A stretch of DNA of 5,448 nucleotides, from contig JAOAPJ010000282.1 of the NCBI GenBank assembly GCA_025462805.1, forward strand, positions 1-5,448, read 5' to 3'. The notes under the pieces are model-generated. The model was not told where the DNA came from, did not search any database, and worked only from the letters and a program-made list of their open reading frames with translations. Within the stretch, counting starts at the first letter, position 1. Each line of letters opens with the position of its first letter. Made by a program: the position numbers and the translations under genes. Of this stretch, positions 1-5,448 are shown one piece after another. Source of the stretch: Acidobacteriaceae bacterium (GTDB taxonomy: Bacteria; Acidobacteriota; Terriglobia; Terriglobales; Acidobacteriaceae).

Positions 1-266
1 TAGCCGATGAGAAAGGCCACTATCACGCGAACGTCATCGTAGCTGCAGCCAGTCAGGAGAGCGGCAAGCCATGGAAGCCCGCCGTCATGACCGCGCTTCA
101 GGTAACTGCCTCCAGCGCTGCCTCCACCCCGCCCCGCGAGATGGCGCAGGTTCAGTTCGCGGTACCCTCCCGGACTCCACCGTCATCGAAAGGCGAACTC
201 TGGAGAGTTCTTCTTCAGGACGAAGCGACTCGACGCATCGGCTCAAGCGAATTCAAGATGAAGTAG
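1..266 (+). CDS. C-terminal end of an unidentified protein (5' part outside window)
   Basis: A reading frame is open from the left edge (first full codon at 3) and ends with TAG at 264-266, giving about 87 C-terminal residues. It starts ADEKGHYHANVIVAAS and ends LLQDEATRRIGSSEFKMK. Third codon positions are mostly G or C, as in the other genes here, and this frame reads as a more natural protein than the overlapping 71-286 frame, which is rich in Arg and Ser. The alternating hydrophobic and polar pattern suggests beta-strands. The closing part, roughly 'RVLLQDEATRRIGS', vaguely recalls the last strand of the VWFA-related secreted proteins common in Acidobacteriota; that is memory-based inference and weak. 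The gene converges on the leftward gene ending at 318, with 51 bases between the two stop codons and no good terminator in the gap. Function cannot be assigned from this fragment. Confidence 0.55.
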   Translation, partial: ADEKGHYHANVIVAAASQESGKPWKPAVMTALQVTASSAASTPPREMAQVQFAVPSRTPPSSKGELWRVLLQDEATRRIGSSEFKMK

Positions 267-317
267 ACGCGAGGCTCGCTCGCTGACGTGGCTTCTCTTC
301 TACAGCAGAGAGCGACG

Positions 318-902
318 CTACTTGTTAGCGATGAGCGTGATCGGGTCGGGCATTACGCGGCACTCGCCACCCGGACCGGCATGCCAAGTAGAGCCGTCGG
401 CATACCGCAGCTCGATGACAGAGATCCAACCCACCGAAGTCAGGTCATCCACGGAGACCACACGCGTCCTCGACTCCTTGGCCGGCACCGAACTCACTAG
501 GTGCACATTCCGCACTGCATCTGCCGCCGGTTGATCGGTAAGCATCACGTTCCCCGCCGACCTCGCATCGTCCGCACCCACGATGCGCTTGCGCACGGCG
601 GTGCCGTGAACCTCCAGTTCAGCGCCCACAATCCGCTCCAGCCGCGTGTTCTTCATCGAGAAGTCAAGAGACTGATGCGGCTTGCCTTCGACCGCCTCTG
701 GAGAATCCGGCTCACCTGGCGCCCGCCTCCCCGCATTCAAGAGCATGCCATCCGAGCGCTGTGTTGCGGATAACTCCACCGGGCAAGCAGCCGGGTTCCC
801 GACGACCATCCGCCGAGCCTGTGCAGAAAGACCACCCTGCGCGACGAGAGCAGTCGCAGTAAACAATAGGAGTGATGAAACAGAAACGATTGGACGGCGC
901 AT
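318..902 (-). CDS. Small secreted protein of unknown function
   Basis: The gene encodes 194 residues. The start at 902 is chosen over the longer frame beginning at 1055 for two reasons. A strong GGGGAGG ribosome binding site lies five bases upstream. The protein then begins with a classical signal peptide: MRRPIVS, a hydrophobic stretch at about 8-21, and an A-x-A site ending at Ala29 (SAQA). The mature part of about 165 residues has two cysteines, Cys40 and Cys181, near its two ends, which could form a disulfide after export. It ends in a compact segment of strands and turns, with 'ELRYADGSTW' at 164-173 and 'CRVMPDPITL' at 181-190. Similar endings occur, as I recall, in uncharacterised secreted proteins of Acidobacteriota; I know no function for them. 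It is the last gene of the leftward block, 167 bases after ruvA, and probably has its own promoter. Confidence 0.78.
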   Translation of the reverse strand: MRRPIVSVSSLLLFTATALVAQGGLSAQARRMVVGNPAACPVELSATQRSDGMLLNAGRRAPGEPDSPEAVEGKPHQSLDFSMKNTRLERIVGAELEVHGTAVRKRIVGADDARSAGNVMLTDQPAADAVRNVHLVSSVPAKESRTRVVSVDDLTSVGWISVIELRYADGSTWHAGPGGECRVMPDPITLIANK

Positions 903-907
903 AAAGA

Positions 908-914
908 CCTCCCC
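908..914 (-). promoter_or_regulatory. Ribosome binding site of the secreted-protein gene, possibly in a small hairpin
   Basis: On the minus strand GGGGAGG ends five bases before the ATG at 902-900. This fixes the start 51 codons downstream of the longest possible start. Just upstream lies CCCC (919-922), which can pair with the GGGG at 911-914 around a four-base TCGT loop. Alternatively CCTC can pair with GAGG. Either fold is only four base pairs, so masking of the site is possible but weak. Confidence 0.6.
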
Positions 915-939
915 ACGAGGGGCGCTTCCGTACGAGCTA

Positions 940-969
940 ACTTTACGCCGCGCCGGGCGGCAGGAGCAA
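940..969 (-). promoter_or_regulatory. Possible sigma70-type promoter for the secreted-protein gene
   Basis: Reading the minus strand, TTGCTC (969-964) is followed after an 18-base spacer by TAAAGT (945-940). Each box matches four of six consensus bases. The -10 box would sit about 37 bases before the ATG at 902, leaving a leader of about 30 bases that contains the ribosome binding site. The 167-base gap after ruvA leaves room for an independent promoter. The match is modest in a GC-rich background, so this is a candidate only. Confidence 0.27.
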
Positions 970-1069
970 GACGGCCCTCGGTGCGCGAAAACATCCCTTC
1001 TGTACGCACGATTCGCAAACACTCGCGCAGCAGATCGCTCGTCCGCGCTGTTCAATCAAGAGTGGTCAA

Positions 1070-1660
1070 TCAGCGAATGGCCATCAGCGCCGCCCGGAAG
1101 AGCATGTCGAAATGTTCGCCCACCGTCTTGTCCTTCGCCACTGCGGTCTCGATCGCCTTCTGCGCCGAAGGCCGTTGGTAGCCAAGGTTCACCAGCGCGG
1201 ACAGGACATCCTCCGCCGCTGGTCCTGCAGCGGCCACCGTCGGCACGGCTGTCGCCATATCCTCCATCTTGTCCTTCAGCTCCATCGCCAGCCGCTCTGC
1301 CAGCTTCTTTCCCACACCAGGAATGCGGGTTAGCGTGGCGTGGTCCTGCGCGCGTAGCGCCGGCACCAGCCGGTCGGCGGGCAGCCCGCTCTGGATGGTG
1401 ATGGCCAGCTTCGGTCCCACTCCGCTCACTGTGATCAGCCGCTCGAAGACGCGCTTGTCGTTCCGATCTAGAAAACCGTACAGCGCCAGCGTGTCCTCCC
1501 GCACCTGCGTGTAGATGTGCAGCGCGATCTCCGCTCCCTCGGCCGGCAGCGAGCTGTACGTTGCCACACTGATCGCAACGTCGTACCCCACCCCCGCCGC
1601 CTCCACTATGGCCTGGTGCGGTTGCTTGCTGAGGAGACGTCCACGAAGATGCGCAATCAT
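1070..1660 (-). CDS. ruvA: Holliday junction branch migration protein RuvA
   Basis: The product is 196 residues, close to the usual RuvA length of about 200. RuvA tetramers bind four-way Holliday junctions in the cytoplasm and load the RuvB motor, which drives branch migration; RuvC then cuts the junction. All three domains are visible: an N-terminal OB fold (about 1-63, starting MIAHLRGRL with 'GVGYDV' at 23-28), two helix-hairpin-helix DNA-binding motifs with 'GVGPK' at 80-84 and 'GVGKK' at 115-119, and a C-terminal RuvB-binding helical domain (about 148-196, 'ALVNLGYQ' at 155-162) after an Ala/Val-rich linker. Glu55 and Asp56 sit where E. coli RuvA has its acidic pin, which guides strand separation. 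The gene lies 73 bases after the exporter gene, with only a weak ribosome binding site. ruvB and ruvC are not in this window. Identification is secure. Confidence 0.98.
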   Translation of the reverse strand: MIAHLRGRLLSKQPHQAIVEAAGVGYDVAISVATYSSLPAEGAEIALHIYTQVREDTLALYGFLDRNDKRVFERLITVSGVGPKLAITIQSGLPADRLVPALRAQDHATLTRIPGVGKKLAERLAMELKDKMEDMATAVPTVAAAGPAAEDVLSALVNLGYQRPSAQKAIETAVAKDKTVGEHFDMLFRAALMAIR

Positions 1661-1733
1661 GCGGCTATCTTATCTGTCCCACCGCACTGCTCGATCCTGT
1701 CCTGCGAGCGGCGGCTGCTGCTGCTGTACTCGA

Positions 1734-3011
1734 TCAAGCAGCCTCTGCACGAGGAACCCTGGACTCCTCAACATTCGGCAACAACGCCGTCAGCAAGCCC
1801 AGCGCGGGCAGGTACGCGCACAGGTGATAGACCAGGTTCAGGCTGGTCAGGTCCGCGAGCTTTCCCAGCAGCGCCGCGCCGAGACCGCCCATCCCGAAGG
1901 CCAGCCCGAAGAACAATCCGGAGATCGTCCCCACCTTATCCGGCACCAGCTCCTGCGCGTACACCAGGATTGCGGTGAAGGCAGAAGACAATATCAGACC
2001 GATCAGCACCACCAGCACCGCAGTCCATTGCAGATTCGCGTAGGGCAACGCCAGCGTGAAGGGCAGCACGCCAACGATGGAGGCCCAGATCACCACGCGG
2101 CGGCCGAAGCGGTCGCCAATGGGGCCACCCAGGAATGTGCCCACCGCAGCCGCACCAAGAAACAGGAACAGGTACATCTCCGCCCGGTGCAGCGAAACAT
2201 GAAAGCGCCCGATGAGATAGAAGGTGAAGTAACTCGTGATGCTGGCGATATAGAAGTACTTGGAAAAGACCAGCACCCCCAGCACCGTCATCGCCTTCCG
2301 TACCGTCCCCCGCGCGAACCGCGCTCGCGCGTGACTCACCGCATCTTTCTTCGACGCGGCTCCGTGCAGGAGCTGCGCCCCATACCACCGCCCCACTCCG
2401 ATCAACAGCCCAATGGCCAGCAGCGCCGCGGCAGAGAACCAGGCAATACGGTGCTGCCCCGCGTGTGTATTGCGTGCAGAGAGCACCAGGACTAGCACCA
2501 GCAGCGGCCCCAGCGCCGAACCGGCATTCCCGCCCACCTGGAACAGCGACTGCGCCAAGCCATGCTGCCCACCCGATGCGAGCCGCGCCACACGCGACGA
2601 CTCCGGATGAAACACCGCCGATCCCAGCCCTACCAGCGACGCCGCAAACAGGAGCCAGCCGTAGGTTGGCGCCCACGACAGCAGCAGCAGCCCGAGGACG
2701 GAGAACACCATACCCAGCGCCAGCGAGTACGGCATCGGCCGCCGGTCCGTGGCCATGCCCACAAACGGCTGAAACAGCGAGGCCGTCACCTGGTAGGTGA
2801 AGGTGATCATGCCAATCTGCCCCAGTGAGAGCGCGAAGATGTGCTGGAACAGCGGATACAGCGCCGGGATCGTGGCCTGCACCAGATCGTTCAGCAGATG
2901 GCATGCGCTGATGGCGGCCAGCACGGCAAACAACGTCTCGCCCGTGCGCCGCTGAGGATGCGCAGCAACGTCCGCATGCAACACCTCAGCCACAGACTCA
3001 CCAGAAGCCAT
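1734..3011 (-). CDS. fsr: MFS exporter of the Fsr (fosmidomycin resistance) family
   Basis: The gene encodes 425 residues from the preferred start and aligns by eye along its whole length with E. coli Fsr, an inner-membrane proton-driven exporter that confers fosmidomycin resistance. Shared blocks, numbered from the start at 3011, include 'HLLND' (38-42), 'HPESSRVARLASGG' (135-148), 'LFQVGGN' (156-162), 'FSKYFYIASI' (249-258), 'GDRFGRR' (299-305) and 'YAQELVP' (351-357). The hydrophobic pattern fits twelve helices with a cytoplasmic loop of about 35 residues between the two halves (about 205-240), rich in Arg, Lys and Ala. An ATG lies two codons upstream (3017), but AGGAG directly abuts it, so the ATG at 3011, six bases after AGGAG, is preferred. 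It sits 106 bases after the uncharacterised gene. The natural substrate is unknown; Fsr homologues may export metabolites or other drugs. Confidence 0.93.
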   Translation of the reverse strand: MASGESVAEVLHADVAAHPQRRTGETLFAVLAAISACHLLNDLVQATIPALYPLFQHIFALSLGQIGMITFTYQVTASLFQPFVGMATDRRPMPYSLALGMVFSVLGLLLLSWAPTYGWLLFAASLVGLGSAVFHPESSRVARLASGGQHGLAQSLFQVGGNAGSALGPLLVLVLVLSARNTHAGQHRIAWFSAAALLAIGLLIGVGRWYGAQLLHGAASKKDAVSHARARFARGTVRKAMTVLGVLVFSKYFYIASITSYFTFYLIGRFHVSLHRAEMYLFLFLGAAAVGTFLGGPIGDRFGRRVVIWASIVGVLPFTLALPYANLQWTAVLVVLIGLILSSAFTAILVYAQELVPDKVGTISGLFFGLAFGMGGLGAALLGKLADLTSLNLVYHLCAYLPALGLLTALLPNVEESRVPRAEAA

Positions 3012-3017
3012 CGTCAT

Positions 3018-3022
3018 CTCCT
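3018..3022 (-). promoter_or_regulatory. Ribosome binding site that sets the fsr start
   Basis: The minus strand reads TTAGGAGATGACGATGGC. AGGAG touches the first ATG (3017-3015) with no spacer but stands six bases before the second ATG (3011-3009), the usual spacing. Initiation is therefore expected at the second ATG, which shortens the protein by two residues (Met-Thr). Confidence 0.6.
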
Positions 3023-3078
3023 AAGGCAATAAAAGGAATACGGACCATCAAAGGCAGCGACCACCGGGAGCAGCCCCA

Positions 3079-3104
3079 GCAAAGCACGCCGCCGGCGCCT
3101 TTGC
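3079..3104 (-). terminator. Hairpin between the uncharacterised gene and fsr (terminator-like, no T tract)
   Basis: GCAAAG (3079-3084) pairs with CTTTGC (3099-3104), and inside it CGCC (3087-3090) pairs with GGCG (3094-3097) around a three-base loop. There is a small internal bulge of CA opposite C. The hairpin begins 13 bases after the stop codon of the upstream leftward gene. On the minus strand it is followed by TGGGGCTGCTCC rather than a run of T, so it is not a standard intrinsic terminator. It could instead be an intercistronic stability element. The pairing is visible; the role is inferred. Confidence 0.35.
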
Positions 3105-3117
3105 CTGATTGGCAGAT

Positions 3118-3972
3118 TCAGCGACGGCGGTAGAGCACCTGGAACTGATAGCCGGGATTCGGCGGGAACAGCGCCGCCACTGCATGCAGCCGCTCCGCCA
3201 GCGCCTTCGGCTGCAGCAGCGGGTACTCACGCTCGCGCAGATCGACGTAGTCGAAATCGAGCGTCAGCGAAAGCATGTAGATCGCCAGCGCGTCGGCAAA
3301 GGTCGCATGGATGAAGGCCGTCTTCGCCTTCTCATCGATCCGCTGCGGAGCTTCGGCCACTGCGCCCTCGTAGCCACTGTAGCGATCGCCGCGCCCGCCG
3401 CGGCTGCGCTCCGTGGACTCGCTGCGCGGTTCGCCGTAGGCGCGCGCCCGGCTCTCCCATGCATCGTGACTGGTTTCTCCGCGCACCTGCGCCCGCGCCT
3501 GCCGGTCCACCAGCTCGCCAAAGCTCGCCGGCACGCCCGCTGCATCCACAAAGTGGTGCCCGATGTTGATGAACAGCTCGAAGGCCAGCGCAAACTTGTC
3601 CTGCATCAACCGGGTCGAGATGAAGATGCAATCCGCGCCCGCGAAGTGCACGTTGCGATGGCAGATCGCACGATCGCTCAGTTCATTGGTGAACTGCGGC
3701 GCAATCAGCGTCTCCCCGCTGGTGTGTGCATCGTCGGGCACGCTGTCCCCATCCTGTTCATGGATGGTCAATGGAACGAAGTAGTAGGCGCGATGCTTCA
3801 GCGCCGCAGCCACATGGCTCGGCACCGCCTTCACCACCTGCTCCAGATCGCCGCTGGGCAGTTTGTGGTCACCGAAGGTCGCATAGCATATGCCGTTGTC
3901 CGCCTGCTGGACTGGCGTCTCGCGCGCCACCTGCGCGGCTGGCAGCAGCTCTGTCTGTGCGGTGTGCCCCAT
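3118..3972 (-). CDS. Conserved-looking hypothetical protein, 284 residues
   Basis: I do not recognise a named family. The start at 3972 (MGHTAQTELL) is preferred to the longest frame, from 4332, because that extension runs antisense to the membrane-protein gene and is an implausible acidic low-complexity stretch. No signal peptide or membrane helix is evident, so a cytoplasmic protein is likely. Residues 27-72 ('GICYATFGDHKLPSGD', then 'YYFVPLTI') and 104-157 ('HRNVHFAGADCIFIST', 'FELFINIGHHFVDAAG') look well folded. Residues about 158-215 are rich in Arg, Ser and Gly and probably flexible. Residues 216-284 contain a helical segment, 'FIHATFADALAIYMLS' (220-235), and end in three arginines. 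His139, His140 and His222, with Glu132, could be a metal site, but there is no HExxH motif, so this is speculation. It is transcribed divergently from the kdoO pair. The ribosome binding site is weak, and a GTG at codon 17 is an alternative start. Confidence 0.75.
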   Translation of the reverse strand: MGHTAQTELLPAAQVARETPVQQADNGICYATFGDHKLPSGDLEQVVKAVPSHVAAALKHRAYYFVPLTIHEQDGDSVPDDAHTSGETLIAPQFTNELSDRAICHRNVHFAGADCIFISTRLMQDKFALAFELFINIGHHFVDAAGVPASFGELVDRQARAQVRGETSHDAWESRARAYGEPRSESTERSRGGRGDRYSGYEGAVAEAPQRIDEKAKTAFIHATFADALAIYMLSLTLDFDYVDLREREYPLLQPKALAERLHAVAALFPPNPGYQFQVLYRRR

Positions 3973-4005
3973 CCCGAGTATTCTAGCTGAGAGCGTCGCT
4001 TCCCT

Positions 4006-4320
4006 ATGTCTGCCATCTCCGCCGGCAAAGCCGGATCGCTTCGAAATCCCGCCACCACTCGGATCTTTGGCATCCGCGCCGGCGACTTCGGCCTGTTCGC
4101 CAGCATGCTCATCGCCGTCGCTCTCGGCTTCATCGCCTTCTTCGGCGTCACCTTCCTGGCCATCTTCAGCCTGCTCATCTACAACTCTGCGGGCCACCAT
4201 CACGTCACGCTGGACTTGAGCTACAAAGTCTACGGCCTCACCGCAGGCATCCTCGTACTGGCGCTCAGCTTCGTGACTCTGCTCGCCGTCTGGTTGCGCA
4301 GGCAGATCAGGGGACGCTAG
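4006..4320 (+). CDS. Small two-helix inner-membrane protein of unknown function
   Basis: The product is 104 residues. After a polar basic N terminus of about 28 residues there are two strong hydrophobic segments, about 30-58 ('FASMLIAVALGF', 'FFGVTFLAIFSLLI') and 76-96 ('YGLTAGILVLAL', 'FVTLLAVWL'). A short loop with three histidines (64-66) joins them, and the C terminus is basic (RRQIRGR). The positive-inside rule places both ends in the cytoplasm and the histidine loop in the periplasm. No family is recognised. It begins 33 bases from the divergent gene, with only a weak purine-rich ribosome binding site (GAGAG). It ends five bases before kdoO, whose ribosome binding site lies in its last codons, so the two are probably co-transcribed and coupled. 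A role beside KdoO at the membrane is possible but unproven. Confidence 0.8.
   Translation: MSAISAGKAGSLRNPATTRIFGIRAGDFGLFASMLIAVALGFIAFFGVTFLAIFSLLIYNSAGHHHVTLDLSYKVYGLTAGILVLALSFVTLLAVWLRRQIRGR
4309..4315 (+). promoter_or_regulatory. kdoO ribosome binding site inside the preceding gene
   Basis: AGGGGAC lies ten bases before the kdoO ATG at 4326 and overlaps the last codons of the membrane-protein gene (stop at 4318-4320). This supports 4326 as the kdoO start and suggests that ribosomes ending the first gene help initiation on the second. Confidence 0.55.
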
Positions 4321-4325
4321 CCGAC

Positions 4326-5234
4326 ATGGCACTCGTCACCATCGCGGCGACAGATTCGCCGACACCGGACCAGAAGCGCGAGTGGTGCGAACGCCTCGAA
4401 GAGGGCGCGATTCTCTACTTTCCGCAGAGCCCCATCCCGCTCTCCGCCGGCGACCTTCAGTTCCTGCGCGGACAGCAGCAGACCGACAGCTCGCTGCATA
4501 AGAACATTGCGTACAAGCCCAAGGCAGAGGAGCTCAGCGGGCTCGACAAGACGGCCAACGCCGCCACCGTGGAGCGGCTGCGTTCGGTCATGCGCGCCTA
4601 CTCGCAATCGGTCACGCGCTTCCTCGCCGGCTTTCTCGCACCCTATGGGAGCCAGTGGCAGCTCGACTACGCCAGCTTCCGTCCGCAGGAGGAGCAGGGG
4701 CGCGACCTGCCGCTGCGCCGCCGCAACGACCTGCTCCATACCGATGCCTTCCCCACTCGACCTACCCGCGGCGCGCGCATTCTGCGCTTCTTCAACAACA
4801 TCAACGAGACGCGCACCCGCGACTGGATCGTTAGCGATCCCTTCCGGACCGTGGCGGCAAAATACGCGCCGGCACAGATTGTGCTTCCTCAGCCGGACTC
4901 CGCCCTCGGCCGCGCTTTCAAATCACTCGCGGTGAACGCCGGCCTCGGCGTCGCCGCTCCCGCGCTGAAGCGCTCGCCCTACGACGACTTCATGATGCGC
5001 TTTCACAACTTCCTGAAAGAAAATCCGGAGTTTCAAAGCTCCTGCGCCAAGTACGACTACCAGTTCCCGCCCGGGTCGAGCTGGATGGTCTACACCGACA
5101 TGGTGCCGCACGCCGTACTCAGCGGGCAGTACGCGCTGGAGCAGACGTTTTTGGTCGCGCCCGAAGCGATGGTCGCCCCGCAGCACGCGCCGCTGACCAT
5201 CCTTGAAGAACTCACCGGCGCAAAGCTCGTCTGA
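4326..5234 (+). CDS. kdoO: Kdo 3-hydroxylase (Fe(II)/2-oxoglutarate dioxygenase)
   Basis: The product is 302 residues and resembles KdoO, described from Burkholderia and Yersinia. KdoO hydroxylates the 3-position of the 3-deoxy-sugar Kdo in the inner core of lipopolysaccharide, giving Ko, using Fe(II), 2-oxoglutarate and O2. Features visible here are 'EGAILYFPQSPIPLS' (26-40); the metal-binding HxD as His138-Thr-Asp140 in 'LLHTDAFPTRPTRGARILRF' (136-155), followed by 'FNNINETRTRDW' (156-167); and a C-terminal 'YTDMVPHAVLSGQYALEQTF' (256-275), where His262 is the likely third iron ligand. Arg151 and Arg154 are candidates for binding 2-oxoglutarate. No signal peptide is seen, so it should act on the cytoplasmic side of the inner membrane on Kdo-lipid A precursors. 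It follows a two-helix membrane protein by five bases. No other lipid A or Kdo genes (waaA, lpxK, kdsA/B) are in the window. Confidence 0.9.
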   Translation: MALVTIAATDSPTPDQKREWCERLEEGAILYFPQSPIPLSAGDLQFLRGQQQTDSSLHKNIAYKPKAEELSGLDKTANAATVERLRSVMRAYSQSVTRFLAGFLAPYGSQWQLDYASFRPQEEQGRDLPLRRRNDLLHTDAFPTRPTRGARILRFFNNINETRTRDWIVSDPFRTVAAKYAPAQIVLPQPDSALGRAFKSLAVNAGLGVAAPALKRSPYDDFMMRFHNFLKENPEFQSSCAKYDYQFPPGSSWMVYTDMVPHAVLSGQYALEQTFLVAPEAMVAPQHAPLTILEELTGAKLV

Positions 5235-5309
5235 GCTGCGTAGCGTTCCGATCGTTCGACAGATGGCACCGCCTGGTACGGTATCCTCGTCGCAACTGTT
5301 TTCCTTCCT

Positions 5310-5314
5310 GGAGG
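5310..5314 (+). promoter_or_regulatory. Ribosome binding site of the right-edge secreted-protein gene
   Basis: GGAGG ends ten bases before the ATG at 5325 and follows a pyrimidine-rich stretch (TGTTTTCCTTCCT). Together with the signal-peptide-like start it supports a real gene at the right edge. I see no convincing promoter in the 90-base gap after kdoO. Confidence 0.6.
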
Positions 5315-5324
5315 CACCACCCCT

Positions 5325-5448
5325 ATGCACCCTGCTAGCAAGGCGGCGCCCCTGGCGCTCGCGTGCGCCATCCTCGTACCTGCGTTCTCATCCATGCCTG
5401 CTGCGGAGAAGAAGGTGGCTCATCCTGCCGCAAGCGCCGAAGTCGCGC
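5325..5448 (+). CDS. N-terminal end of a probable secreted protein (3' part outside window)
   Basis: The frame starts at ATG 5325 behind a good GGAGG site and stays open to the edge, giving 41 residues. It begins MHPASKAAPLALACAILV and continues through an Ala-rich stretch. The N terminus has one lysine, a hydrophobic core at about 8-20, and possible cleavage sites around 'SSMPAAEKK' (22-30), which reads as a Sec signal peptide. Cys14 lies within the hydrophobic core without a proper lipobox after it, so a lipoprotein is less likely. The part after residue 27 is charged and Ala/Val-rich and gives no clue to family. The gene is co-oriented with kdoO, 90 bases downstream of its stop, so joint transcription is possible. 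Confidence 0.65.
   Translation, partial: MHPASKAAPLALACAILVPAFSSMPAAEKKVAHPAASAEVA

Noticed and set aside
268..283. A five-base-pair GCGAG/CTCGC hairpin between the two convergent genes as a bidirectional terminator
   Set aside because: The stem is short, has no T tract on either side, and is easily expected by chance.
71..286. A rightward 71-codon frame at the left edge
   Set aside because: It overlaps the more protein-like frame that ends at 266, and its Arg/Ser-rich product looks like a shadow.
903..1055. A longer start for the secreted protein at 1055
   Set aside because: It would bury the signal peptide 51 residues in and ignore the strong GGGGAGG site before 902.
682..1401. A rightward 239-codon frame across the secreted-protein gene, the gap and ruvA
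   Set aside because: It is antisense to ruvA and the secreted-protein gene, is Pro/Arg/Ser-rich, and has no recognisable domain.
1711..1726. GCGG followed by four CTG repeats just upstream of ruvA
   Set aside because: It is a very short trinucleotide run in a GC-rich gap with no evidence of a function or instability.
1515..2495. A long rightward open frame (326 codons) over ruvA and fsr
   Set aside because: It is antisense to two well-identified genes, and its product is Gln/Arg/His-rich low complexity typical of a shadow frame in GC-rich DNA.
3973..4332. A 120-residue N-terminal extension of the leftward 284-residue protein
   Set aside because: It is the exact antisense of the two-helix membrane protein. 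Its acidic repetitive composition is what hydrophobic codons give when read backwards, and the rightward gene has good membrane topology and coupling to kdoO.
5255..5287. TTCGAC and TATCCT boxes as a promoter for the gene at 5325
   Set aside because: The box matches are poor and the spacing does not suit both boxes at once, so it is not supported.

Overview
The window is a compact, GC-rich, gene-dense stretch of an ordinary bacterial chromosome. I see no rRNA, tRNA, CRISPR array, insertion sequence or phage gene. The best guess for the source is a Gram-negative soil bacterium of the Acidobacteriota (Terriglobia / Acidobacteriaceae type). This is inferred from a Kdo hydroxylase, which requires a Kdo-containing lipopolysaccharide, from an E. 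coli-like Fsr exporter, and from a small secreted protein whose ending I associate with that group. It is not proven from this window alone.

Layout from left to right. Positions 1-266 hold the 3' end of a rightward gene that begins outside the window. It converges on a leftward block of four genes. In their order of transcription, right to left, these are an uncharacterised 284-residue protein (3118-3972), an Fsr/fosmidomycin-resistance-type MFS exporter (1734-3011), ruvA (1070-1660) and a small secreted protein (318-902). The gaps between them are 106, 73 and 167 bases. They are co-oriented but not tightly coupled, so a single operon is possible but not shown. The last gap has a plausible promoter of its own.

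At 3973-4005 only 33 bases separate the leftward block from a rightward block. The rightward block starts with a 104-residue two-helix membrane protein (4006-4320). Five bases later comes a Kdo 3-hydroxylase, KdoO (4326-5234), whose ribosome binding site lies inside the end of the membrane-protein gene, so the two look translationally linked. After 90 bases, a gene with a strong ribosome binding site and a signal-peptide-like N terminus starts at 5325 and runs off the window.

Functional picture. The block contains one DNA-repair housekeeping gene (ruvA), one drug/metabolite exporter (fsr), one outer-membrane-modifying enzyme (kdoO) and several envelope or secreted proteins of unknown role. 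The parts most worth following are the membrane protein paired with kdoO and the uncharacterised protein transcribed divergently from that pair. I found no convincing evidence of a wholly new multi-gene system.
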